DNA of 64,000 nucleotides from NCBI RefSeq assembly GCF_900155475.1, contig NZ_FXAM01000001.1, positions 1-64,000 of the forward strand, in the 5' to 3' direction. The translations under genes and the position numbers were made by a program. The number at the start of each line of letters is the position of its first letter. The first letter of the stretch is position 1. The notes beneath the pieces are model-generated. The model ran no database searches, was not told the DNA's origin, and worked only from the letters and a program-made list of their open reading frames with translations. Positions 9,680-16,568 of this stretch are shown in pieces. Origin of the DNA: Methylomagnum ishizawai. GTDB lineage: Bacteria; Pseudomonadota; Gammaproteobacteria; Methylococcales; Methylococcaceae.

Positions 9680-9880
9680 TCAGGCCAGGAAATGGGTATC
9701 GGACCGGGATTCGCGCCGGGGCGGGGCCGGAGCGGGTTCGGTATAGACCCGATAGAGGAAATAACCCATCAGCACGGTGAGCAACCCGCATTTCAGGCGC
9801 AATAAGAGGCCCAAATACGCGATCCAATGCGGATGGGTGTGCAGGAAATGGTTGATCGGCTCGAACCCGTTTTCGATCAT
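9680..9880 (-). CDS. Small hypothetical membrane protein
   Basis: A 66-residue ORF beginning MIENGFEPINHFLHTHPHWI, with one hydrophobic segment (WIAYLGLLLRLKCGLLTVLMG) and a polar, Arg/Ser-rich C-terminus ending DTHFLA. The ATG at 9880 is supported by a strong Shine-Dalgarno (GGGAGGA, 7-nt spacing). I do not recognise the family. It probably sits in the inner membrane with its basic tail in the cytoplasm (positive-inside rule). It is divergent from pcnB and followed by a hairpin, so it appears to be its own transcript. Confidence 0.55.
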   Translation of the reverse strand: MIENGFEPINHFLHTHPHWIAYLGLLLRLKCGLLTVLMGYFLYRVYTEPAPAPPRRESRSDTHFLA

Positions 9881-10004
9881 GGCGCTATCCTCCCAAGATG
9901 AAGCGGTCTGTCCAGGTTTGGCGCCTCCCCTGGGCCGGGATTCTCCGGGGGGTGGCCGCCTTGGCTCCAAAGATGCGTTGAGCGGGTCGGCGGGCTAGGG
10001 TAAT

Positions 10005-11444
10005 ATGCCGCCTTCCTGCCGTTCCCACCAGCGCGTTACTCCTCTGGCAATCATCGACTTCGTCAAAAAGCTGTTCAGCCCCCCGCCACCGCCGCGACCC
10101 GAGCCGGAACCCGAGCCCGTGGCGCCGACCTGGCCCAGGGTCTATCCGCGTCCCGAGCATATCATTTCGCGCAGCCATATCAGCGACAATGCGCTCAAGG
10201 TCTTGGGCCGCTTGCGCCAGTCCGGCTATCAGGCCTATCTGGTGGGCGGTTGCGTGCGCGACTTGCTGCTGGGGCGCGAACCCAAGGATTTCGACGTGGT
10301 GACCGACGCCCGGCCCGAGGAAGTGCGCGAGGTGTTCCGCAATTGCCGCTTGGTGGGGCGTAGGTTCCGGCTGGCCCATGTCTATTTCGGCGACGAGATC
10401 GTCGAGGTGGCGACCTTCCGCAGCATGAGCGGCGAGGATTCCCAAGGCGCCCATGTCCGTGCCAATGGCCGCATCCTCCGCGACAACGCCTACGGCAACA
10501 TCGAGGACGACGCCTTCCGCCGCGATTTCACCGTCAACGCGCTGTATTACAACATCGAGGATTTCTCGGTGGTCGATTATGTCGGCGGCATGGACGACCA
10601 CAAGGCCGCCATCCTGCGCTTGATCGGCGACGACCCCGAACAGCGCTACCGCGAAGACCCGGTGCGGATGCTGAGGGCGGTGCGGTTCGCGGTCAAGCTG
10701 GGCTTCAGCATCCATCCCGATTGCGCCGAACCCATGCCCCGGCTGGCCCGGCTGCTCGGCGAAATCCCGCCCGCCCGGCTCTACGACGAAATGCTCAAGC
10801 TGTTCCTGGGCGGCTACGCCGTGCAGACCTTCGAGCAATTGCGCCAGCACGGGCTATTCGCCGCCCTGTTCCCCGACACCGAGCGTTGCCTGGGGCGGGA
10901 GCCGGAAGGCTTCCCCTTGACCTTCCTGGCGAAATCCCTGGAGAACACCGACCAGCGCATCGGCGCGGGCAAGCCGGTCACGCCCTATTTCCTGTTCGCG
11001 GCCCTGCTGTGGGAGCCGACGCGGGCGCGGGCCGAATCCCTGATCGCGGGCGGCCAGAACCCGCTGCTGGCCTATCAGGACGCTGCCGGCGAAGTCATCG
11101 CCCGCCAAGTCCAGCGCATCGCCATCCCGCGCACCCTCACCCTGCCCATCCGCGAACTGTGGTCCTTGCAACCGCGGCTGGAAAACACCACGGGCCGCGC
11201 CTTCCGCATGCTCGGCCATCCGCGCTTCCGCGCCGCCTACGATTTCCTGGTGTTGCGGGCCGCGACCGGCGAGGCCGATCCCGATCTCGCCGATTGGTGG
11301 ACCCGCTTCCAAACCGCCTCCGAAGCCGAGCAAAAAGCCATGACCCGCACCGGCCGCCGTCAGGCTTCGGCCCGTTCCAAACCCCGCAAGCGACGGAACC
11401 GCGCCAAATCGCGTAAACAGGATGCCTCAACCCCAACCCCTTGA
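10005..11444 (+). CDS. pcnB: Poly(A) polymerase I
   Basis: Protein of about 479 residues in the nucleotidyltransferase superfamily. The conserved block LVGGCVRDLLLG (79-90) followed by the catalytic DFD (95-97) and the helical C-terminal body match bacterial PcnB. PcnB adds 3' poly(A) tails that target RNAs to degradation. RLAHVYFGDEIVEVATFR is typical of the polymerase rather than the CCA-adding enzyme, as is the long basic tail (SARSKPRKRRNRAKSRKQ). The N-terminus carries a Pro-rich linker (FSPPPPPRPEPEPEPV). The start is uncertain: ATG 10005 has only a weak AGGG upstream. Its 3' end overlaps folK by 23 bases, so pcnB-folK-panB form one operon. Confidence 0.9.
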   Translation: MPPSCRSHQRVTPLAIIDFVKKLFSPPPPPRPEPEPEPVAPTWPRVYPRPEHIISRSHISDNALKVLGRLRQSGYQAYLVGGCVRDLLLGREPKDFDVVTDARPEEVREVFRNCRLVGRRFRLAHVYFGDEIVEVATFRSMSGEDSQGAHVRANGRILRDNAYGNIEDDAFRRDFTVNALYYNIEDFSVVDYVGGMDDHKAAILRLIGDDPEQRYREDPVRMLRAVRFAVKLGFSIHPDCAEPMPRLARLLGEIPPARLYDEMLKLFLGGYAVQTFEQLRQHGLFAALFPDTERCLGREPEGFPLTFLAKSLENTDQRIGAGKPVTPYFLFAALLWEPTRARAESLIAGGQNPLLAYQDAAGEVIARQVQRIAIPRTLTLPIRELWSLQPRLENTTGRAFRMLGHPRFRAAYDFLVLRAATGEADPDLADWWTRFQTASEAEQKAMTRTGRRQASARSKPRKRRNRAKSRKQDASTPTP

Positions 11445-11946
11445 ACCCGTCCTCGCCTATATCGGCTTCGGCGGCAACCTGGGCGATCCCGTCGAACGCC
11501 TGAAGGCGGCGCGGCGCGAGGTCGCGGCCATTCCCGGCGTGCGCGAGACGGCGTTTTCCAGCCTGTACCACAGCGCCCCGATGGGTCCGCAGGATCAACC
11601 CGAATACGTGAACGCCGCGATGGCGATCCGCACGACCCTGGCCCCCTTGGAGTTGCTGCGCGAATTGCAGGCCGTGGAGGCCCGGTTCGGGCGGGTGCGC
11701 GGCGTCGGCGAGCGCTGGGGGCCGCGGACCCTGGATTTGGACCTGTTACTCTATGGTCAGCAAGCCTTGGAGTGCGACCGCCTCGCCGTGCCCCATCCGG
11801 GCTTGGCCGAACGCGAATTCGTCCTCTATCCCTTGCTGGAAATCGCCCCCGGCTTGGAAGTTCCGGGTTTGGGTCCGCTGGCCGAATTGGCGCGGCATTG
11901 TCCTTTGCGGGGTTTGACCCGGATCGAGGAGGAACACCATGGATAA
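11422..11946 (+). CDS. folK: 2-amino-4-hydroxy-6-hydroxymethyldihydropteridine diphosphokinase
   Basis: Protein of 174 residues, the usual HPPK size. It begins LAYIGFGGNLGDPVERL and carries RWGPRTLDLDLLLYG, with Asp105 and Asp107 that coordinate magnesium and ATP. HPPK transfers pyrophosphate from ATP to hydroxymethyldihydropterin, the step before dihydropteroate synthase in folate synthesis. It overlaps pcnB upstream by 23 bases and panB downstream by 8, so translation of the three is likely coupled. This pcnB-folK-panB order is common in gammaproteobacteria. Confidence 0.95.
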   Translation: MPQPQPLEPVLAYIGFGGNLGDPVERLKAARREVAAIPGVRETAFSSLYHSAPMGPQDQPEYVNAAMAIRTTLAPLELLRELQAVEARFGRVRGVGERWGPRTLDLDLLLYGQQALECDRLAVPHPGLAEREFVLYPLLEIAPGLEVPGLGPLAELARHCPLRGLTRIEEEHHG

Positions 11947-12736
11947 ACCGTTGACTATCCCCGCCCTGCTCGCCATGAAGGCGCGGGGGGAAAAAATTGC
12001 CACCCTCACCGCCTACGACGCCGCGTTCGCCGCCGTGATGGACGCGGCGGGGGTGGATTTGATCCTGGTCGGCGATTCCCTGGGGATGGTGGTGCAGGGC
12101 CATTCCGGCACCTTGCCCGTGACCCTGGACCAGATGGTGTACCACGCGGCCTGCGCGGCGCGGGGCGTGCGGCGGGCGGTGTTGGCGGCGGATTTGCCGT
12201 TCATGTCTTATGCCAGCATCGGGCAGGCGCTGGACAGCGCGGCCCGGCTGGTGCGCGAGGCGGGCGTGCAGATGGTGAAGCTGGAAGGCGGGCGCAAGCG
12301 CCTGGAAGTCGTCCGCGCCCTGGCCGGGGAGGATATTCCGGTCTGCGCCCATCTCGGGCTGTTGCCGCAGTCGGTGCATAAGCTGGGCGGCTATCTGGTG
12401 CAGGGCCGCGACGAGCGTGCGGCCCAGACCCTGCTCGAAGACGCCATCCTGCTGCAAGAAGCCGGTGCCAATCTGTTGGTGCTGGAATGCATCCCGGCGG
12501 CGCTGGCCGGGGAAATCACCGCCGCGCTATCGATTCCCACCATCGGCATCGGGGCCGGTCCCGCTTGCGATGGCCAAATCCTGGTCTGCTACGACATGCT
12601 CGGCATTACGCCTGGCCACCGCCCCAAATTCTCCAAGGATTTCCTTGCGGGCGCGGATGGCGTCGCCGGGGCGGTGCGGTGCTATGTGGCCGAGGTGCGG
12701 GAAGGCCGGTTTCCCGGCCCGGAGCATAGTTTCTAG
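11939..12736 (+). CDS. panB: 3-methyl-2-oxobutanoate hydroxymethyltransferase
   Basis: Protein of 265 residues with all the PanB landmarks. DLILVGDSLGMVVQGH carries the Mg-binding Asp46, AADLPFMSY carries Asp85, and the catalytic Glu lies in LLVLECIP. It transfers a hydroxymethyl group from methylenetetrahydrofolate to 2-oxoisovalerate to give ketopantoate, the first committed step to pantothenate and CoA. It overlaps folK by 8 bases. In many relatives panC follows directly. Here the sequence downstream is a transposase remnant, so panC has been separated or lies elsewhere. Confidence 0.96.
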   Translation: MDKPLTIPALLAMKARGEKIATLTAYDAAFAAVMDAAGVDLILVGDSLGMVVQGHSGTLPVTLDQMVYHAACAARGVRRAVLAADLPFMSYASIGQALDSAARLVREAGVQMVKLEGGRKRLEVVRALAGEDIPVCAHLGLLPQSVHKLGGYLVQGRDERAAQTLLEDAILLQEAGANLLVLECIPAALAGEITAALSIPTIGIGAGPACDGQILVCYDMLGITPGHRPKFSKDFLAGADGVAGAVRCYVAEVREGRFPGPEHSF

Positions 12737-12771
12737 TGCCTGTTATGTAACCCGCTTGCTAACCAGCCAAT

Positions 12772-12950
12772 CTAAGCGATAAATCCGAGGGCGCAGGCGA
12801 TGACGAAACAGCCGACCTTCAATTCGAAGCCCTGCGCAGTAATGGAATGGATGTTCTTGGGCAACAGACACCCGACCAGGCTGCCCGTGGTTTCGACGAA
12901 CTTGCGTGTCCTGGCCATCAAGTAGGTCAGAGCGGGCTCCAAGGCTCGCG
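12772..12950 (-). mobile_element. Insertion-sequence remnant: C-terminal fragment of a transposase
   Basis: On the minus strand an uninterrupted frame reads LTYLMARTRKFVETTGSLVG, then LLPKNIHSITAQGFELKVGC and a hydrophobic end FVIACALGFIA with TAG at 12772. The Arg-rich 'RTRK.VET..S' segment followed by 'PK.IH..T..GFELK' is the style of DDE transposase C-termini (IS982- or IS4-like). Nothing upstream of about 12950 belongs to it, because the reading switches to the methyltransferase fragment. No terminal inverted repeat was identified. It is only the last ~55 residues of the element, so it is inactive. Confidence 0.5.
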
Positions 12951-14165
12951 GGCAAGCAGGTCGCTGGTCACAGCTATTTGCACATCAGCGCCCTGGCCAC
13001 AGCCGAAACCGATAGCCAGGCGCGGGTGTCCCGCGCCGCCGACATTGCCGGCATTCAAGAAACCCAAGACTTCAATGTGGTGAAGTTCGGCCCGGACGCT
13101 TCCCGGTTGACCTTGCTCGATTATCCCGGCTTTTTCGAGCAGGGGTTTCCCATCCTGCGCCGTTACTGGACCGTCGATCTCGCTACCCGCTCCGCCCACT
13201 TCCGCACCTACGAAAGCTCGCTGAACCCGCCCATCCTGCACCGCAAGGAACTATTGCTCGCGCCGGACGACCCGCACTGGGCGGAATTCGCCGCGCTCAC
13301 CGCCGCCGCCGAGCAAATCGGCCTGTTCGAGGACACCACGCGCATCGGTTTCCAACGGGCCTGGGACGCGCTACTCGCGCAAAAGGGCTACCAGGTGGTT
13401 GGCCAATCCCTGGTCCCCGTCGGTAACGACGAGACTGGTGACGATGGCGGCCCCGGTGAACCACAAGGCTCCGGGGTCGCCCGGCACCTGACCGCGCTCA
13501 GGCGGTACGGCTACTCCGCGCCGGTCCAGACCCTGGCCCGCTTCGGCTTCCTGGACGGCTCCAAAACCCTGTTCGATTACGGCTGCGGGCGCGGCGACGA
13601 CCTGCGCGGCCTGCTCGAAAACGGCATCGAGGCGGCGGGCTGGGACCCCTATTACGCGCCGGACCGGGACAAGCGCCCGGCCCATATCGTCAACCTGGGC
13701 TTCGTCATCAACGTGATCGAGGACCGCGGGGAGCGCCGGGAAGCCGTGCTGGGTGCCTATGCCCTGGCGCGGGAACTCCTGGTGGTCTCGGCCATGCTGG
13801 CGAACCCGGAAGCGGTGCGGGGCACGCCCTATGGCGATGGCGTCCTGACCTCGCGCAACACCTTCCAGAAATACCACACCCAGCCCGAACTCCGTGCCTA
13901 TCTGGCCGAGGTGCTGGACGAGGAGCCGGTGGCGGTGGGGCCGGGCATCTTCTACGTCTTCAAGGACAAGGACGCCGAGCAGCGCTTCCTGAGCGGCAGG
14001 CAGGAAAACCGCCGCAACGTGCTGCGCCTCGCCCATCTGTCGCGCCCGGAACGGCAGGCCAAGCCCGCCCGTCGCGACCAGGCCGAGGAGAAATACCAGC
14101 GGCATCGGGAATTGCTCGAATCCTTATCGCGCCGGAACTGGACCAACACGCCGCCCATGAGTTGA
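12951..14165 (+). pseudogene. Truncated DNA phosphorothioation-associated methyltransferase
   Basis: From 12951 the frame reads GKQVAGHSYLHISALA, then SLNPPILHRKELLLAPDDPH, then a SAM-methyltransferase core (TLFDYGCGRGDDLRGL, then IVNLGFVINVIEDRGERREA) and LTSRNTFQKYHTQPELRAYL. This order matches proteins annotated as DNA-phosphorothioation-associated putative methyltransferases. From memory those are near 700 residues, while about 400 remain here. The native start is missing: an upstream in-frame codon exists only because the frame runs into the transposase remnant. The C-terminal half is replaced after RRNWTNTPPMS by another fragment. The methyltransferase motif itself looks intact, but both ends are lost. 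No dndABCDE genes lie in the window. Confidence 0.65.
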
Positions 14166-14398
14166 ACCGGCGCGGCAAGCCGGTCTGTCCGAGGCTGGGC
14201 GCGGCGGTGGACTTTATCGTGGAGGATGAGGATATGGCGGAGGTGGCCCGCTGGATCATGGCGAACCTGCCGTTCGACCGGCTGTATTTCTATGGGAAGG
14301 AGCGGCCCATCCATGTGAGCTATTCGGCGGAGCCTGTGGGGGAGGCTTATGAGATGAGGAAGGTGGGTGGGCGGCGGGTGCCTCGGCGGTTCGGGTAG
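14129..14398 (+). pseudogene. Peptidase M15-like C-terminal fragment
   Basis: A frame overlapping the end of the methyltransferase fragment reads HAAHELNRRGKPVCPRLGAA, then VDFIVEDEDMAEVARWIMAN and FDRLYFYGKERPIHVSYS. The G-A-A-V-D-F and H-V-S signatures are those of D-Ala-D-Ala carboxypeptidase-like M15_3 domains, with the second zinc ligand in HVS. The upstream half of the domain is absent, so this is a remnant. The TTG at 14162 is the only start-like codon near its beginning. The homology call is from pattern recognition and is moderate at best. Confidence 0.35.
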
Positions 14399-14416
14399 CG
14401 CCGTAAGGACTGCGGT

Positions 14417-14623
14417 TCAACTGCGGTCCCGGTATCCGGTCGGGTCAGCCCCCTTGAACATGCCCCGAGCCTCGCCGATGGAGCGCAAGGGGACCAATTC
14501 GATGACGCCACCTTTGATAAGCAAGGTGAAGCGTTGCCCGGCCCGCAAGCCCAATTCATCGCAAGTGGCCGCGGGGATGGGGATGAGTAATTCGGATTCA
14601 GTGCCAAGGATCGCGGTTTGCAT
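14417..14623 (-). CDS. AbrB/MazE-type antitoxin (orphan)
   Basis: A 68-residue protein that reads LGTESELLIPIPAATCDELG, then LRAGQRFTLLIKGGVIELVP. This is the swapped-hairpin AbrB/SpoVT/MazE DNA-binding fold, in which the protein dimerises and represses its own operon while neutralising a toxin. The ATG at 14623 follows AGGAAT. Downstream on the same strand is the opposite-strand M15 fragment rather than a PIN or MazF toxin, so the partner is missing. The antitoxin-like gene at 14725 is upstream. Confidence 0.7.
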   Translation of the reverse strand: MQTAILGTESELLIPIPAATCDELGLRAGQRFTLLIKGGVIELVPLRSIGEARGMFKGADPTGYRDRS

Positions 14624-14724
14624 TTGGATTCCTGTGGTTTAAGGGGTAAGGCCGTGGAATAGCCAATACCCCGGTGTTTTTCGCCGCAAGGGGCGCGGTT
14701 CGACATTCGACGGAATAGGCTGCG

Positions 14725-14946
14725 TTATTCCGCGTGGGCTAGGCAGACCGGGGCGACGATATCTCCCAAGGTTTTGCTTTTGCCCGCAATATCGGGATGG
14801 GGGCGGCGGCGCGGCAGGCTGGGCGCGGAACCCGCTTCGTCCAAGGTCAAGGCGATGATTTCCACGCGATGGTTTATGAACGACTCGGGAAGTTCGATCA
14901 CTACCCGGCGGCTGGTTGCTTCTAGGATTTGCCGTTGGACTTGCAT
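14725..14946 (-). CDS. Small antitoxin-like protein, unknown family
   Basis: A 73-residue ORF with N-terminus RRVVIELPESFINHRVEIIA, a short beta strand followed by an alternation typical of small VapB/DUF2281-like antitoxins. Its C-terminus is RPHPDIAGKSKTLGDIV, compatible with a toxin-binding tail. The start ATG at 14946 has a clear GGAG 7 bases upstream. No toxin gene follows. Together with the AbrB-like gene at 14417 it suggests leftovers of toxin-antitoxin loci in this patch. Function is inferred only. Confidence 0.5.
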   Translation of the reverse strand: MQVQRQILEATSRRVVIELPESFINHRVEIIALTLDEAGSAPSLPRRRPHPDIAGKSKTLGDIVAPVCLAHAE

Positions 14947-15106
14947 TAGTTACTCCGTTTTTGGGATAAGGTTGCTGGTCCGATGCCGAGGTTCTTAATA
15001 AGGCGCTAGGCAGGGGGCGGAGTTGGTTTAGGCGGTGTTTAGAGTGTCGAGTGGGGTGTAATCCATGGCAGGCTTCCGGCTGCTGAAATTATCGGATTAG
15101 TGTTTC

Positions 15107-16075
15107 TTAGAAGCTCCACTTGGAGCGATGCCACCGCAAATTTTCCTGCTTCGGCCAAAGCATCTTATCAGATGGGCCAACAATACCGCGACCGGATAAG
15201 GTTCCAAGCAAACCCGCCGCGTTCGGATACTGACCTAGCTGCTCTGACAATAACACCGTAAATGATTTTGACACACCCATTAATCCCTCATCGAAAGCCC
15301 AATGGCAAAGCTTGCATAGAGCCATGCCGTTGCCAATATCATCGTTGCGGCTTTCTCTCCAAGGCACGATATGGGCGGCATCCACGGCGCTCCTGCCTTC
15401 TGGCGTAATAATCCTGACTCCGCATAATGCGCAACGGTGTTCATAGCTTTTCACGACGATGCGCCGGAATCCCTGGTTTCTTGCCGCATCCCTGTATTTG
15501 TCGAACAAGAAAATATCGGAAATCTTTTTTCCATGGGCTTTTTCTTCCAGTAGCGTGCTGTATTGGAATGCTTGTTCATGGAAAACATAAACCTCGGCCA
15601 AGGCTTGGCGGGCGCTCGCTGAAAAGCAAGATTGAAATAGGCATTGCGCCAACGCCTCCCGCGATTGTGGATACTGCATAAAGGCAAAAAGCGCATCGTC
15701 CAGCCTTGCCCCTAAAACATATTCTCGTAGCTTTTTTACTGTCGATATATCTGGCAATGCGTCTTTTCCAGGCTTAATGACAAGCTCCCAAAACGGCTCG
15801 TTCTTCAGGCGAAAAAACGGAAACGCGATGCTGCTTTTGTGTCCGCCGGGCAAAATGCGGTTCCAATAATCCGTGAAAAGCTCGTCCAGTTCGTCCAAGT
15901 CGCCCTGAATATCGATAAAGCGTGTGGTAATGGCCTCCCGCCTCACCAAGTCCATGATGGCGAGCAATAAGAAAGGCTTATGCGGTGCCCGGTGATGGGT
16001 GGCTTCTCCCCATATATTGCCGGGCGCACGGGTCAAGCTGGAAAATTGGGTGCAGTATTCTTGGAGGCTTTTCAT
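15107..16075 (-). CDS. HNH endonuclease with N-terminal DNA sulfur-binding-type domain (putative phosphorothioate-dependent restriction enzyme)
   Basis: Protein of 322 residues. The N-terminal ~110 residues (ATHHRAPHKPFLLLAIMDLV, then SIAFPFFRLKNEPFWELV) resemble the ScoMcrA/SprMcrA sulfur-binding domain, which recognises phosphorothioate-modified DNA. The C-terminal HNH domain has Cys215/Cys218 (HRCALCG), His235 (DAAHIVPW), Asn249 and Cys254-x2-Cys257-His258 (ALCKLCHWAFDEG), a complete zinc-stapled beta-beta-alpha-metal site. The predicted role is type IV restriction of sulfur-modified DNA. The ATG at 16075 overlaps the stop of the HIT gene (ATGA), so the two are translationally coupled. Base composition is visibly AT-richer than the flanking genes, consistent with transfer. 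Substrate specificity is an inference. Confidence 0.75.
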   Translation of the reverse strand: MKSLQEYCTQFSSLTRAPGNIWGEATHHRAPHKPFLLLAIMDLVRREAITTRFIDIQGDLDELDELFTDYWNRILPGGHKSSIAFPFFRLKNEPFWELVIKPGKDALPDISTVKKLREYVLGARLDDALFAFMQYPQSREALAQCLFQSCFSASARQALAEVYVFHEQAFQYSTLLEEKAHGKKISDIFLFDKYRDAARNQGFRRIVVKSYEHRCALCGVRIITPEGRSAVDAAHIVPWRESRNDDIGNGMALCKLCHWAFDEGLMGVSKSFTVLLSEQLGQYPNAAGLLGTLSGRGIVGPSDKMLWPKQENLRWHRSKWSF

Positions 16076-16485
16076 CGGTTTGTCCAGTAGTCGGCTTTCT
16101 CTGGGATAATCCACCGCACTCCACCGCGAGGGTCTTGACAATCTCTCAAATAGCGGGGTATCAAATGTATATGCAGATGAGGCACGGTTTGGCCCGCCGC
16201 TGCTCCGTCATTGATGCCTATATTAAACCCATCGGGTTTGAATTCATCTTGCAGCTTTGCCCGTGCCATTTTCAATAACCCAAGCAAACTAGTCATTTCA
16301 TCGTCGGTCGCCTCGAAGAATGACCCGATATGCCTCCTTGGCAAAATCAGCGTATGGCCGGGAGAAATAGGAAAGCCATCCCGGATGGCGAGCGCCAACG
16401 GATCGCTATCGATAATCCGTATGGGCGATAAGCTGCAAAACGGGCATTCGGTCATTGTCTGGGTATCCATATCGAATTTTGGCAT
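16072..16485 (-). CDS. HIT-family protein coupled to the HNH endonuclease
   Basis: Protein of 137 residues with an N-terminal zinc-type CPFC (residues 14-17), a hydrophobic sheet (GFPISPGHTLILPRRHI) and the histidine triad HLHIHLIPRY (His103, 105, 107). HIT proteins hydrolyse or transfer nucleotide phosphoramidates and dinucleotides. The C-terminal GGVRWIIPEKADYW is typical of the HIT subset found next to restriction and helicase genes. The start is uncertain: an ATG at 16539 lies inside the glmS terminator hairpin, so 16485 is preferred, with 16455 possible. The stop overlaps the endonuclease ATG. AT-rich composition matches its partner. Confidence 0.8.
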   Translation of the reverse strand: MPKFDMDTQTMTECPFCSLSPIRIIDSDPLALAIRDGFPISPGHTLILPRRHIGSFFEATDDEMTSLLGLLKMARAKLQDEFKPDGFNIGINDGAAAGQTVPHLHIHLIPRYLRDCQDPRGGVRWIIPEKADYWTNR

Positions 16486-16510
16486 TGCAAAATCCGGCGG
16501 TTTTCGCAAA

Positions 16511-16544
16511 GAAAAAGGCTTGCAGGAAAACCCATGCAAGCCTT
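16511..16544 (-). terminator. Rho-independent terminator of glmU-glmS
   Basis: Perfect 10-bp stem AAGGCTTGCA/TGCAAGCCTT (16515-16524 with 16535-16544) with a 10-base loop and a short T run on the minus strand, 25 bases after the glmS stop. Confidence 0.85.
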
Positions 16545-16568
16545 CGTGGCTATCGCCCCCGCCCCGCC

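Noticed and set aside
16072-16539. HIT protein start at ATG 16539
   Set aside because: This ATG lies within the glmS terminator hairpin (16511-16544), so a transcript would sequester it. The start at 16485 is more plausible.
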